Source: Triplophysa rosa (taxonomy: Eukaryota > Chordata > Actinopteri > Cypriniformes > Nemacheilidae). Taken from it: a stretch of 64,000 nucleotides of DNA. The position numbers and the translations under genes are program-made. The notes beneath the pieces were generated by a model. That model had not been told where the DNA came from and did not search any database. It was given only the letters and a program-made list of their open reading frames with translations. The stretch is taken from the NCBI RefSeq assembly GCF_024868665.1, contig NC_079890.1:37496504-37560503 (forward strand), written 5' to 3'. This document shows, one piece after another, positions 47,505-60,501 of the stretch. Within the stretch, counting starts at the first letter, position 1. Every line of letters starts with the position of its first letter.

Positions 47505-50344
47505 AGTTTCTTTCTGCTCCCTAGTAAAAGTTGTTTTCAGCAGCGTTGTAAATAGGTTTAAAGAGGAAACTCTTAACTAAAAACTTTTACTGCCATTTAG
47601 GAGAACTTTAGTGGTACGACAAAATGTTTTGTGAATACGGTGTCACGTCCTGTTGCTGGCGCCTCTGTTCGCCACCTGAGGGCGCCATAGTGCTCCGTTT
47701 CTGCTTGTGTTTTATAGGACTCCATTTCCCATTATGCCTTGTGTCTCGTTATCGTAACTGGTTTCATCTGTGTCTTATTTCATGTTTGTCTCTTCTGCTT
47801 TAAAATACTGTATATTGCCCCTTTGTTCAGTTGTGCTTTAGCGATCGTTGTTGTTGTTACGCCGTTTGTCTCCTCTTGTTACCTTGCCATGATCCTTATT
47901 TAAATTGTGGATTTTACTCAGTTTGGGGATGTATTATAAGAACTTACTGCACATGGATCCGCTCTCCTGTTTTCCCTGCTGATAAAGCGTGACCGGGTAC
48001 TGAGACACGGATGAGAAAGTGGCTCTTCATTTAATCTCATGGATGTCCAGCAGAAATAACTGAGATCTTGTCTGTGATTTCTCTTTTTTAAGGAAGAACC
48101 CTATACAGCATGATACGAGAAGAGTTCTTTATAGAATATGTTGCTGCAAAGAACAACTGAAGAAACTTTATTCTTCCATTTTTTTCTCCATTGAGAAAGA
48201 AATTATGAGAACGTGTGAGAAAATAAAAGAATGAAGAGGTCATTTTAATGTCATAATGTAAGAAATCTTCTCAATTAAAACAAGTATATTGCTTCACTCT
48301 TTGCACCATATTGTTTTCAAATGTTTACATTACAGCACCACACTCTCCACGAATTAAATTAACGTCATATTTGCCTCAAAGAACACTGGCGCGCGCACGC
48401 ACGCACGCACACACACTTTACAAATTAAGACATTGCAAACAGAAGCATATGTTGAAATGAGCCATTGTTGAAAATGTAAACACAGGTTATTGCACCGGAC
48501 AGAAGTGGTCAGTCAGTTTATGATGCAATCAGCTCTTAATTATGGGCAATATGTGTGTGTTTGTTTGGAGCTGACCACAAAGCTCTGTGGAACATAAGCA
48601 GTATTTTGACATGATTAAATTAAGCGTCTTTGTTTTAGTATCTCTCTTGGGGGATTTCTCAGCAGTTTGCAGAATCTAATTATAAACCAGAATTGTTTCT
48701 TTCTTTCCGTGTGCATGTTACATCCCGGCCCAGCTGTTATAAAAATGTGTGCAAATAAAACATCATTGGATGTAGTAATAGCTGCATGCAGTTTTAAAGT
48801 GGCTTTAAATACGTTTCTGTAAATGCACATAAATAATATGTTCTAATATATACAACCACGGATAAAATCAAGAGACCATTCCACATTTTCATTTCAAATC
48901 AGAATTTCTAGATGTATTGTGGTCATTCCAGTCCAGTGTCCGTTAAACTTTAACAAAATCTAAACTTAAGGAGTGACATGAAGTGTTGAATCCAACAGCA
49001 ATGTGAAAGACTGACAGCATGACATGAAAACTGTGATAAAAATCCAGGTGATCACAATTTTTTCTTTTGAACTTTTCCTAAATACATGTAGACATGTGAC
49101 TGTTGTATTTCTTAACAGTGAATATGAACTTGTTTTCTTTGCAGTGTTTGAGATCTGAAAAACATACAGAGCATCTTTTCTGTTATTTTCAAATGTTTCT
49201 CCAGTTTTTATTTTCTGTTTTTGTTTGAAATTTGGAAGAAAGGTTGTTAGTAGTTTACAGAATCAAACAAAAATGATCATTTTACTTAAACACATACCTG
49301 TAAATAGTACATTTCAAAATCAGAAAAACTGCCTCTGAAAGGGACACGGCCGTATATACTAAACTCGTTTTAGAGTAAAATAAAACTGTGCGAATAGAGT
49401 ATTTCTTTCATTACAGAGATAAAATGTATTAAATAAAAATATATTTGAAATGCATGAATATAGATGTGACCAGATCATTTTTGTAAATTCTAGTGTGACT
49501 ATGAAGGCGAGAAAATATGACACGTTTTGATTTAGCTATTTGTTTAGTCACAACATAAATCATAAAGTTAGATTTGTAAGTAAGTAAGTGCGTTTTCCAG
49601 TTTTAAACACTTGGTGGCACACGCCACCTCGGTTTAATAAATGAGGTAGTGCGTCACATTCCGACTCATCAATGGGCTTTTGGAGCCGTCATTTCGTCAC
49701 ATGACGTCAAAGCACATGTCTCTGATACGCAGGGTGATTCATCCAATAAAGTTTTCATGCACGCACTGAACATAAACAATTAATCAAAACTTTCTGCTTT
49801 GTATTGATAAGGGCCTAATGTCACATATTTCACTGACGCACATGAGAGTGTGAACATTTCTCAAGTTTTTATATACTGCGTATACATGTATATTCATCGC
49901 TTAACATTCATGCAAATTATTTTTTTCACACACATTTGGATAATATTAAGATCTTGCTCTGGTTTATTAAATTCATTTTAAGTGTCAATTTATAAAAAAA
50001 TAGTAGGCCTACCATTTAAAGATGAATTATGAAGAACAACAAAGGGCCAAATGAGACGTCCACAACTCACATCCTGACAAATATTTATATTCACCTGAGA
50101 TTTCCTTCTTTTTTCCTAGAGGCCAAAAATAAACTTTATGACACGAGGAAGGGAAAAGTACAGTGATTTCTCCATAGTAAGGGACGATGACGTCGACGTG
50201 ATGCCCGACGTGGGGAATGAAAAGGGCTGAAGAATGAAACACAAATGAGAGATGGAGACAAGTAAGCGCTCGTTTTCTATCCGATCTACTCTCATTACGC
50301 AGATCTGAGGAAAGACCCTTTTTGCGTTTTGTGCTGCACACGGA
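47505..50344. other. Upstream intergenic region of adcyap1
   Basis: No gene is seen. About 47640-47830 (GTGTCACGTCCTG, CTCCATTTCCCATTATGCC) resembles a dispersed repeat that recurs in part at 63550-63640. A short CA/CG-rich microsatellite lies near 48392-48417. A full CRE palindrome TGACGTCA sits at 49702-49709. Confidence 0.4.
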
Positions 50345-50345
50345 T

Positions 50346-50493
50346 TATAAAGGGCGCATAGAAAAGTTGAAAGATCAGTCTGAGAGAGAGAAAGAGAGAT
50401 TGTGAGTAAGAGAGCGAGAGAGACCGATCTTGAGATTTGATCTCGTTCCTCCGGTTGCAGTCTCCACTGGACAGCATCCGTGCGCTGCTGTGG
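50346..50493 (+). promoter_or_regulatory. adcyap1 core promoter and 5' UTR exon
   Basis: A TATAAA box (50346-50351) is followed by a purine-rich leader, and then by a good donor with GTATGT starting at 50494. This would splice to the acceptor just before 50805. TATA-driven transcription with a non-coding first exon fits this neuropeptide family. The transcription start itself is not visible. Confidence 0.5.
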
Positions 50494-50805
50494 GTATGTG
50501 ACGTACTTTTTACTGAAAGGGCATTTTCATCTGAACCGTTTTCTTTTGAGATGGGACCATTTACAGTGTGATAAAGAATTAGGAGTAGTTGTGCCTTTTT
50601 CAAGACGAACAATAACTTGGCAAACTCGTAGTTGTGCCATGATCTAAGAGACACCTGCTGCTCCAGTTAAGAGATTACAGAAGGTCATTGCAACAGTGGG
50701 AGTAATGCAGTTTTGCAAGATCGAATAGTTATGGTGATCTCTTAGGTTAATTGATGGTTTCCAATCAATTATATAGTTTACTAATGTGTGCATTTCTCTT
50801 GCAGA

Positions 50806-52460
50806 ATGATGACAAGCAGCAAAACGACTTTAGCTTTCTTCATTTACGGACTCCTCGTGCACTGCAGCGTATGTTCCCCTCTCAGCTATCCAAACGTCAG
50901 GTAAGATCTGTCTCACCTACAGCACCAGACCCGTACCGTGCGCCCTTGGCGCTATTTGGGTTGTTCGGTTTAATTGGGTTTTATTGCCAGAATTAATAAT
51001 ACATTGCAAGAGTATTATTGGATTTTCGCTTAGTCTTGTGTTTAATCCGTGCCACGAATAAAAAAATTATCACTGATCAATTAAAGAATTGCTTTGCAAT
51101 ATGCGTTAAACATTTGCAGTAACACCTGTACCGCTATGGCTGTTATATACTTCTGTATGAAATGACTCAGTGTCTCGTTGCAGAATGGAGACGGAGGGGT
51201 TCGAGGACGGCAACTCATTACCGGATCTAACCTTTGACAGTGACCAGATTTCTTTTGCAAGCTCTCCTTCAGTTACTGACGACACGTACACGTTATATTA
51301 TCCTCCCTCGAAAAGGTGAATAGCAGAACTCTCGTTGCCGAAACGGGACCCTCTCTGCGTCATAAGCGACGATTGCGTTTTTAAGATGTTTGATCAGCGT
51401 TTTGAAAGATATAATGTGCGTCTTTTTATGTTTCCAAATTACTGGACATTCTCTGTTTGTCATTTGGTCGCGCAGAATGGAAAGGCACGCTGACGGGATG
51501 TTTAATAAAGCATACAGAAAAGCGCTCGGCCAGATGTCGGCGAGGAAATACCTGCATGCACTGATGGCAAAACGCGTGGGGTAAGAACATCATTATCTCA
51601 TAGCATCACTTCCAGCTCCTTGTCTGACATCATGATTGTGCTGGGAGTTTTAGCAAAATCTTACAATCTGAAAAATTAAGGCAGTAAAAGGTTATTTGTA
51701 TGGTTCCATAAAGAACATTTACATTCATTAATCCTTTTTATTGCGCAAAAATGTTCTTAGTAGTGGGAAAAAAGTTTCACAGACTATAAAAAGCACCTTT
51801 ATTTTTCCAGGTGCCCCACTTCAGATCAAGTTCCATATTATTATTGTTGTTAATATAGCCTAACAATGTATGCTCGTTATGTGCTTTAGAAGTGTGCATG
51901 CGTCAAATACATCCTGAAAGAATTCTCTATCTTATCTATATTCTTTAAAAATAAGTATCTTATTACGGAACAAATGGAGGTTACGCGCAGAGCGCGCGGG
52001 CTTACAAACAGTTAAGGCTGAACGCAACATAGCGCAAGACGCCTTTTAAGCTCTCTACGTTAAAATATCAAACTGATGTAAACTATTTAACTTCACCCAC
52101 GTTCTGAAACGCGACCCCAGACGTCCTTCTGACGCGTCTGCACAAAGACGCAAAAACGGTGCGTAATTGTTACTTTGCTTCCCGTGGCGCATTTCCAGCA
52201 CAAACGCGACTTTTTATGAAGTACTGTATATAAAAATGCTGGAGTGTGACGCGTTGGCGTTTGTCTTTTCTTTGCGCAGAGGAGGCAACACGATAGAGGA
52301 GGACGAGCCGCTGTCCAAGCGCCACTCGGACGGGGTTTTCACGGACAGCTACAGTCGCTATCGGAAGCAAATGGCTGTCAAGAAGTATCTGGCCGCAGTC
52401 CTGGGCAAAAGGTATAGACAGAGATATAGAAGCAAAGGACGGCGGCTCGCCTATTTGTAG
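50806..52460 (+). CDS. adcyap1: PACAP precursor (PRP/GHRH-like peptide and PACAP-38)
   Basis: Coding exons are 50806-50900, 51184-51315, 51476-51580 and 52280-52460, with closing phases and a 170-aa prepropeptide. Residues 1-24 or so ([17 protein letters not shown]...) are a signal peptide. The PACAP-related peptide begins [12 protein letters not shown] at residue 80. PACAP-38 spans 126-163, beginning [16 protein letters not shown] and ending RYRQRYRSK. It is preceded by the KR cleavage site and followed by GRR, the amidation and cleavage signal. The C-terminal LAYL matches the IAYL ending of mammalian precursors. PACAP acts on PAC1/VPAC class B receptors and raises cAMP. Position 5 is Val where mammalian PACAP has Ile, and the last residues differ conservatively. 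The gene lies on the opposite strand from the cadherins. Paralogue a or b is not resolved. Confidence 0.95.
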
Positions 52461-52941
52461 CGCTTTTCACATATATCCACAAAACTATCCTGTATGTACA
52501 GCTCCTGCTGCAAGTCACTCACACCATGTGTCCTCTAAAACTAATCTGTATTAGGAACACTTTACATAAGGTTGCATTTGTTAACTAGATAACATGGACT
52601 AACAATGAAAAACACATCTACAGCATTTATTGATCTTGGCACATATAGCTGGTAACACGAATGAACAAATATGAACATGAATAAGATGAATAAATGCTGT
52701 AAGAAGTATATTTCTCATTGTTTGTTCATGCATTAACTAATATTACCAAATGAGATCTTATTATAAAGTGTTAGCCGTGTATTTATGTATGAAGACATTA
52801 AAATGAATATTTTGATAATAATATTGTTTTTCTTTTGTACTGAAGCACCTGAACAATACAACAAATCTGCCTTGTGGACCAGTCGATTAGTCTGACCAAA
52901 CTATAGCATTTACCTGTTTGCTTGTTTGTTTTATTGATTTA

Positions 52942-52947
52942 AATAAA
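52942..52947 (+). other. Candidate adcyap1 polyadenylation signal
   Basis: AATAAA lies about 480 bases past the adcyap1 stop codon and is followed by TG-rich sequence. A weaker ATTAAA lies near 52797. Confidence 0.4.
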
Positions 52948-53074
52948 GGAAGTGATTGTACCTGGTATGCTTGCGCCTGTGTAAATAAATAGTCGCAAAG
53001 ACAATCGCTGCATTGAATGTTACCTTCATTTCTCACGCCTGACATTAAGAGTGTAGTGTTTTTATTTGCAACAG

Positions 53075-53195
53075 CCACGAAGACTTAGATTTGCACCAAA
53101 TTCTACAAGACATAGACTTTGATGTGCTCCCGGATGGGGATGAGATTGAGGCTTTTTTGTTGGATTGGCTGAAGCAGTTCCCGCCTGAATTCTCG
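53075..53195 (+). CDS. Probable internal exon of an unrecognised gene
   Basis: A pyrimidine-rich acceptor (TTTTTATTTGCAACAG) and a strong donor (TCG|GTGAGT) bound 121 bases. The frame reads HEDLDLHQILQDIDFDVLP and continues DGDEIEAFLLDWLKQFPPEF. The acidic, helix-prone sequence and good splice sites look like a real exon. I do not recognise the family; FLLDWLKQFPPEF has a faint likeness to N-terminal RasGEF regions, which is not enough to name it. It lies about 600 bases downstream of adcyap1 on the same strand and could belong to a new gene or to a late alternative exon. Confidence 0.4.
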
Positions 53196-54779
53196 GTGAG
53201 TTTGCACACGGTTCGGTACCCGGCGTCGCTTGCCTCTTCCATGCTCTTTTACTCCCGTCAAGTCCTCCCCACTATCACCTGTGGCTTACGTCTTACAAGC
53301 CTCTTCATACTTCCTTCTTTCTTGCACAAAGCTGATTTACTATTTTCACTGTTAATGTAAACTTCTATTAACGCTGCAACCCAAAACTGCTGATGGTGAA
53401 GAACACATCATCTCAGATTGAAACGCTGCTTGTGTTTGGTACAACTTCTCAAAAAAATGTGAAGTCTCCGTTTATGAATGCGTGTGTTTGTCAGAACTGA
53501 TTAAAGTCCATATGGTATTTCAATCTATTTCTATGAAGGTGCGGAAAGTGTAGGTTTATTTTCAAAAGTGTTGGGGAGACGGCGAGAGCTGATGTCATAA
53601 TTGAATGACTTTGAGGCAAAGGCCTATATGAAAGGAAAATAAACCAACAAACAGGTCTTTTGACGTGTACGTGTTTGTAGTGTGTACGAGTGTGTGTGTG
53701 TGTCAAAGGGTGGTGAAATCAATGTGTTTAATTCTGCATTCTCCTGCAGGCTTTGTGACACAGGAGGGCGTCTTGGGTGCCTTTTCCTCGTCTTTAAAAT
53801 GGCCACCAATTTCAGATGGCATGCTAGTGGCCCTTCAATGCTGCAATCACCTGCTCACATGCCTCCTATTTCATTGGATCGTTAGTATCGCGTAACGTTT
53901 GCTTACACCATGTTTTCATTCCACTCCCTGAACCGTTCTCTGTTATCTGGTTTAGCTTCAATATACACGCTGTGTCCTGTATAGCATTCACTGAGATTCA
54001 TTGTGTGTGTAGAGACTGACAGTGCCCGAAGCCTAACTTCAACGTTAAGATAAATCTCCAGATGAATAAATCTGTGTCTTGTGTTGATCATTAGTGTAAT
54101 ATCGTATGGGAACTGCACGAGGTGTCCATTATAAATGTCAAAAAAAAAAACGCAGTGTTGTAAAATTTGTATGAATAAATTTTTGTAAACAACACATTTT
54201 CGTCTTATCTTTGAAACTATACTGAGTTATGAGGAAAACGATGCGCCATATGATACCCTAACACCCTAAATAAGCATCATTTCAAAATGATCTTTTTTGA
54301 TGATCATTCTAGGGTTACCTCAAATAAACATGAAAATGAAAAATAAATGAAAAACAAACAAACAAGAAAGACAACGAACTATAATAAAATGAAAAATATT
54401 ACAAATAAAAGAAACAAGAAAGCAACTCATTCTAAATACACACATAAATTAAGCCCGAATCTGTCTGTCAAGATTCACGATTCAAGACTACATTGAGCAG
54501 TCCGGTACAACATACAATGAAAGTCCGTCTGTCTGTCTATTCATAAATCAGAGTTTCATGCTAATGCTCTGTGATGAAGTACAGTCTGGAGAAAAGTGTG
54601 TGTGTGTAGATGTCGACAGGGGTGTTCGTGTGTGCTCTCCGATCAGACTGTGACTGGTGTTATACAGAACAGAGACACCAGGAGAAGAGGAACCTTTTAG
54701 TGTCCGTCAGAAGAGATCAGAGCTAATAACCTCACACCGGACCCCTGCATCACTGTAGCACGGCGGGAGCAAACACTGA
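53196..54779. other. No further gene recognised
   Basis: An acceptor-like TTCTCCTGCAG at about 53748 opens a frame, but no family match or donor supports an exon. The rest is plain AT-rich DNA. Confidence 0.35.
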
Positions 54780-54990
54780 CCTTTATACACGCACACACAC
54801 GTTGGGTTTGTATGTTTTGTGGAGACTTTCCATTGACATAATGAGTTATATTCTCTTCCCAAAACCCAAACACAGGACCCTTACAGAAACCTTTTTGCAT
54901 TTTCAAACAAGCATCATTTAGTTTGTTTAATAATCAGTTTCTCTATGGGTTATGCTGGCCGGTCCTCACAATGACAGACAAACACATAAA
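54780..54990. repeat. Dispersed repeat, same family as 32680-33120
   Basis: It shares the order GTTTTGTGGAGACTTTCCATTG, ACCTTTTTGCATTTTCA and TATGGGTTATGCTGGCCGG with the split repeat at 32.7 kb. The GGTCCTCACAATGA end corresponds to its GGTCCCCACAGTGA. Confidence 0.5.
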
Positions 54991-55800
54991 CACGCGCATA
55001 TCATAAAGTTGACTGATCTTATGCAAACACATGGCCGTATATAAGAAACAAGCTTTTGCAAACATTGGAATTAAATATGTGTTGGACAGTATAACTTTTT
55101 TCCTTTTTATAAGGTGATGTTATACAATGTCTGTCTATACTTTCCCTAAGGTCTACTTATAAAGTCAGTTTTGTTTGTCACGATTTTGAAACTTTATTAT
55201 TTATTTCTGTGCCTTTAACACATTCAAGAAATGTGCAATCAGAATTATGACTCGTGAGACAATCCACACTGAAATGTTCCAGATTCAGTAAATGTGCAAA
55301 GATTTGATTTTACGAAACGCAATTTCTCATAAATCCAGACGTATGCAGGGCAGAAACGCTTTGAAGCTAAAAAAATCGTATGTACATCTCAACCATACAC
55401 ACACGAATCTTTCATTTAGACCCCATCAGAATTTGCTGCCTGGCAACCCGTCCCATGAAAACAATGCCATGGACACTCAAGGAGTGATTTGATGAAATTA
55501 AGGCCATTTACCTGTAAACACATAGAATATGACAGGAATCACATGGTTTATCTCACACACAGATAGAGACACTCCTGACCTACAGTGTCTCACTGTTGAA
55601 TTAGTTTAATGAGACCGTGTTTGTGCATGTGTGCGCGTGAATGCTAGAATTAAAATGGAAATTCCCTGAAAGGTGGTTATGAAATGACTCGGTGGACTTT
55701 ACCACACAGCTACAGCACATCACAGCATCACTTTAAAATCTTAAATAATAAATAAAGCTGGCACCACAAAAGCCCTTTGACTTCCTGAGATAAAATGTCT

Positions 55801-55820
55801 GTGTGTGTGTGTGTGTGTGT
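55801..55820. repeat. (GT)10 microsatellite
   Basis: Ten uninterrupted GT units. Confidence 0.9.
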
Positions 55821-56369
55821 CATAAGGCAGCATGTTCACTGTTCCTTATGACCTGATGGTTTGTGTGTATGTGCCAATATACATGCACATGCACACAAAC
55901 ATTGACCGGTCAGGTCAATGAACAAGCTTGAACACAAATAATAGTTCAATTTAAACATGATAAATAGCCCTGGTGTCTGAGAGCAAAATCAAAGAAATCG
56001 CTCTTTAATGCCTTTATGTTATTTTTTTGCAGTAAAAAAACACACAAATAAGATCTACAAATGACTATATGTAGCTAATGACTGTACACAAATGCTATTT
56101 ATTATGTGTATATCATATACAAATCAATTATATAATACAAATATACAATACAAATAAAACATTCCTCTGTCTGATTGGTGCATAATTTTAATCTTGAATT
56201 GCTCTAATAGAAAGACTAAAAATGTTAAATTACAACACAGAGTCAATGATGTCCCCTTGATTTTGTCCAACCCATAATCATACCACTACAATCATGTCTA
56301 ATGGTCATCTTATAAATTGTCAATATTTCCACGTCCCAATGATCATGCAAACTTTGCCACAGTAAAACA

Positions 56370-56372
56370 GAG

Positions 56373-56415
<43 letters not shown>
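56370..56415. repeat. (GA)n microsatellite
   Basis: About 22 GA units, with a single interruption (GCGA) near the left end. Confidence 0.9.
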
Positions 56416-56419
<4 letters not shown>

Positions 56420-57323
56420 CTAAGAACTGGGAGACCATGAGGATTTTTTCTGGTCTCTAAAAATATTTCAATACATAATAAAGCAATATAAATGAAACAA
56501 ACTGGGGTTCTGGGGCACATTAATTAGAGATTTCAGTTGATAACATTTTTTTATATCGTTCTTTGTGTTTAACAGAACAAAGACATTTATGGTTTGCAAC
56601 AACTTGAGGTTGAGTTGAGTATTTTTGGGTGAACTATCCTTTCAAATAAATTTCAAGATTTACATTTTGTAAAAAAAAAGAAACGTAATAAGATATTCAT
56701 CTGAATAGAAACTACATTGATGTTTTAATACTTCAATATGTTTCATCCCCTCTAATAGGACTTCTTCATTTCCAAAGGTTTGTCTCTAAAGTGACACTTT
56801 TCTCCACTTTATTCCTTCCTCTCTCTCACTCTCACTCTCTCTCTCGTCCTCTTACTCTTCCTCTCTCATGCCATTATCTCATCTCTTCTAATCACCAGCC
56901 TAATGAGAATTTTAATATTTAATCTCCACAGCTACTGTGTGTTTGTGGGCGTGTGGGTGCTGTCGGGTCTGTGTGTAGAGCACTATATAATATTGGGTAA
57001 AAGAGTAAATGTATGAGTTGTCACGAGCGGTCAAACTCTTCACTTTGTATTTAAAACCAAATGTCTGTGGTTATATTATACATGAGAGCAGCTCATTCAG
57101 ACCTGCGCTATCCACATTCTCTTAATTCTTCCTATAATTAAGAATATAAATAACATGTGTTGTTATATTTGAGAATGTGATGCTATTAAAACAAAACCAC
57201 AAAGTAAAAACAGGCTCTGTGGGATCTTTAGAGTGATTTATTCATATTGGCTAATGCACTTTATTTAATCACATCACAGAGAATGCTGGATGGGTATCCA
57301 TTTATAAAAGCCAATCTGAACAT

Positions 57324-57619
57324 TTAAAGGGACAGTTCACCAAAAAAAATAATCTGTCATCATTTACTCACCTTCAAGTGCTCCAAATCTGTATAAATGT
57401 ATTTGTTCTGATGAACACAGCGAAAGATATTTGGAAGAATGCTTGTAACAAAACAGTTCTTGGACCCCATTGACTACCATAGTAGGAAAAATTGCTTTAG
57501 AATTAGAAGAAGATATTTTGAAGAATGTAGGACAGCAAATTTATACAGGTTTGGAACAACTAAAGAGTGAGTAATTCATGACAGAATTTTAATTTTTGGG
57601 TCCCAAAATGTCCCTTTAA
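57324..57619. mobile_element. TTAA-flanked MITE
   Basis: It starts TTAAAGGGACAGTTCACC and ends AAAATGTCCCTTTAA, with internal AAAGATATTTGGAAGAATG. The right end has lost the GGTGAA words. Confidence 0.7.
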
Positions 57620-59099
57620 AGCCACAATATGGAATATTTGGACCGCTAGATGGCGCACTTTCGAAACAACAACAAAAGGCGAAGCTAAATGACGATGTAG
57701 GAGAGAGGAAATTATGGGACATGTCGTTTTCACCATCCAGAGGCGTATGGAGATCGCCCATCATGTTCACGGACGAGGTAATGAATGAATTTTATTTTAT
57801 GTCATCGTAATGAATTAGCTTGCAAGAAACGTGGACTGTAATGCTACGCTAGCCCGCGACTGATATTGGACTTTGTCAATTGATTTGGTAGCATAATGCT
57901 ACACAGTTTTACATGTTTCAAACAGTCATACAGTCGTGGTTTAAAAAGTAAATTGGAACGAACCCACAGCATTTACAAGTAACGTTACTGGCTACATATT
58001 TTTGTGCGACATATACTGTATTTCATAGGGTAACTGCATTCATAACTATTCAAATAATCTGTGCATGAGTATTTCGTGTACAATAACATTTTCTTTGCTT
58101 ACCTGTCTATTAAAACACATGCGAGAGCGGAGTCTCTGTCGAGTCCAAGTTGGTTGGATATTAAGTCACTGATATTCGACAAATTCAAGGGAGACAAGGG
58201 ACAGGCCATTATTTTAAATATGAATTTCTCTGGATTTGCACATTCTTGGGAACATTTGGGATAATGCAAGTACACAACTGCATGAAATATATCGCACTGT
58301 GCAAGTGATTTTTGGATATTTCATAACAAACGTATTCCATATTGTGGCTTTAATAGACTTAAATGAGAAATGTCTACGCTAAGTGAAAAAACAGCCAACA
58401 GAACTTTCTTTAGTGTGTTTATATTATAAATATATTTGAATAGCTACATTTTACTATTAGATTATATATTGTAAATAGAATAAATTCATATAATTCTACA
58501 AATTAAACTAGTCATTTGATTATGTTAAATAAGGCATAAGAGACTTACAGTACATCTACGGTATGTCCTCGGCGTGTCTGATCTCTAGGAATTTAATGTA
58601 TGACCTCCACAAAGGTACAGTCATAATCTGCCTGTTGAAAGAATTGTTGACATAAGGGTATTGATAAAGACATCATCATAATACAGATATGACCCTTTTA
58701 TGCATTTATGTGAATAAACAGAGTTCCCCCCACAAGTGGTGTAAAATAATTACAGCCCCCAAATGACAAAATCACATTAAAACAGAGTGAAGTGTGTATG
58801 TGTGTGTGTGTGTATCATTTGTCGGCAGGTATGTGGATGCTGTGATATCACAGCTGTCAAGTCTCCTGGAGGATTGGATTGATTCTGACCAGGCGGTCAG
58901 ACACAACACCTGTTATAGTGTCATTCACGTCACCATACTCCTTTATTTCTTTTCTCATTTCCAACATCACTTTGACTTCACTGGACTCATCTTCTCTTGC
59001 AAATACGATGTGCCTTTTTTAATTGATGTTTCAAATCTAATATACTACTAGCAAAAAGTTGGATGCAAACAGTTGTTTTTCCAAAGCTTTGAAAACACT
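57620..59099. other. Mostly unassigned DNA with one weak exon candidate
   Basis: A repeat-like piece (about 57620-58360) begins and ends with GCCACAATATGGAATATTTG-type and ATTCCATATTGTGGC words that are inverted, so it is probably another DNA element. Apart from the candidate at 58829, nothing else is recognised. Confidence 0.4.
58829..58915 (+). CDS. Weak candidate exon
   Basis: After TTTGTCGGCAG the frame reads YVDAVISQLSSLLEDWIDSD and then QAVRHN, an amphipathic, protein-like stretch. The acceptor is plausible. The right boundary is unclear, because no good GT donor follows closely, and CAG|GTATGT at the left could instead be a donor. Its phase does not join directly to the exon at 53075-53195, so a missing exon would be needed if both belong to one gene. 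Confidence 0.25.
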
Positions 59100-59536
59100 T
59101 TAAAGGGATACTCCACCCAAAAATGAACATTCTGTCATCATTTACTCACGCTCATGTAATTTCATAGCTGTATAAATTGCTTGTTCTGATGAACACAGAG
59201 AAAGATATTTGGAAGAATGTTAGCAATTTTCAGTTCTGGAACATCACTGACTACCATAGTAGGAAAAATTAAATGGTAGTCAAAGGTGCCCCAATACTGT
59301 TTGTTTTCCTAAATTCTTCAAAATATCTCATTTTGTGTTTAACACAACAAAAAATATACAATCTTTTTTTTTCTACTATGGTAGTGGATGATGTCACGGA
59401 ACTGAAAATTGCTAACATTCTTCCAAATATCTTTCTTTGTGTTCAACAGAACAAAGAAATGTATACAGATTTGTGACAACCTGAGGGCGAGTAAATGAGG
59501 ACAGAATTTTCATTTCTGGGTGAACTGTCCCTTTAA
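59100..59536. mobile_element. TTAA-flanked MITE, long form
   Basis: It starts TTAAAGGGATACTCCACCC and ends GGGTGAACTGTCCCTTTAA. The interior is largely inverted around CTACCATAGTAGG and CTACTATGGTAGT. Confidence 0.8.
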
Positions 59537-59594
59537 AGGTGTGTTTTCATTAACAGTAAGGATTTATGGACGAATATAGAGAGGAAACATTGAA

Positions 59595-59790
59595 AATAAT
59601 GAAAGTGAAAAGTGACCTCTGCATTTAACCCATCCAGAGAGTAGTGAACACACGCACAGCAAGTGGTGACCACACGTACACGCGGAGCAGTGGGCAGCTA
59701 TCATTGCAGCGCCTGGGGAGCAAGTAAGGGTAAGGTGCCTTGCTCAAGCACCTCAGTCGTTACCCGCCGGCCCTGGGAATAGTAGTCGTG
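59595..59790. repeat. Dispersed fish repeat
   Basis: The words CTGCATTTAACCCATCC, GTGAACACACGC, GCAGTGGGCAGCTATC and GGTGCCTTGCTCAAGCACC are typical of a widespread teleost repeat. There is no frame. Confidence 0.5.
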
Positions 59791-60312
59791 GCCTAATGGT
59801 TGGCCCCATGATGGTTCAATGATGAGAAATTCACTGGCCCTTGTGTGAGAGGTGAAATTGCTCCGGGTTATATGAATTTACTGCTAATTGCTTTATTCAC
59901 TTACGTTAGATGTTTGACACATTTTAAGGTTCCCCTGTGTGGCATTACGGGTACTGAAGTCCACCAATTCATCAGACATCAACACGTCCATTTCCTTTGG
60001 TTTCTGAGGCCTTTAATGAGCTCCCTAAAAACAACAACAACACACAGACGACAGTTGATCTCAGTCTGCACAATAATATTTGTGTGTATGTTATAGTAAT
60101 GGCTTTGGTAGACCAGACGAGTCTCACAGGAACGCTGGTATTGATTCATTAAGAGTTTCTAATTGCACCTTCACAGATCATATCATCATCCAAAAAACCA
60201 AGAATGATATTGTGTTCCTAATGTTAACCCGTTCATTGTATTGGCAATGCCGCTAACCTAATAACACGTGTTGGTGTCTGTGTCTCAGTCTCTTATGAGA
60301 AGTACTCATGGC

Positions 60313-60480
60313 CAGTGTTGGGTGTAACTAGTTACAAAGTAAGTAGTTAATGTAATTTAATTACTTTCCCCTTGAAAAAGTAAAGTAAGGGATTACTCTC
60401 TTTCTGTAATTTAATTACAGTTCCTTCTGATGTAATTGAACTAAATACTGTGTAATATACTGTATTTAATAGTGGAAATT
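60313..60480. repeat. hAT-type repeat end
   Basis: It starts CAGTGTTGGGTGTAACTAG and contains GTAATTTAATTAC words, as in a common fish hAT family. The other end was not found with confidence. Confidence 0.4.
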
Positions 60481-60501
60481 ACATAAAAATGATAAGTCTA
60501 A

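Larger units (their letters stand above)
54991..57323. other. Intergenic DNA with simple repeats
   Basis: No gene is seen. The stretch contains a GT microsatellite, a GA microsatellite, a CT-rich tract near 56815-56870, and a right-end fragment of the TTAA MITE family near 56565-56645 (GGGTGAACTATCCTTTCAA). Confidence 0.45.

Noticed and set aside
48392..48417. A GCAC/CA-rich tract as a regulatory element
   Set aside because: It is a simple microsatellite with no associated motif.
53748..53885. A possible exon after TTCTCCTGCAG
   Set aside because: There is a good acceptor, but no convincing donor or family match, and two frames are equally open.
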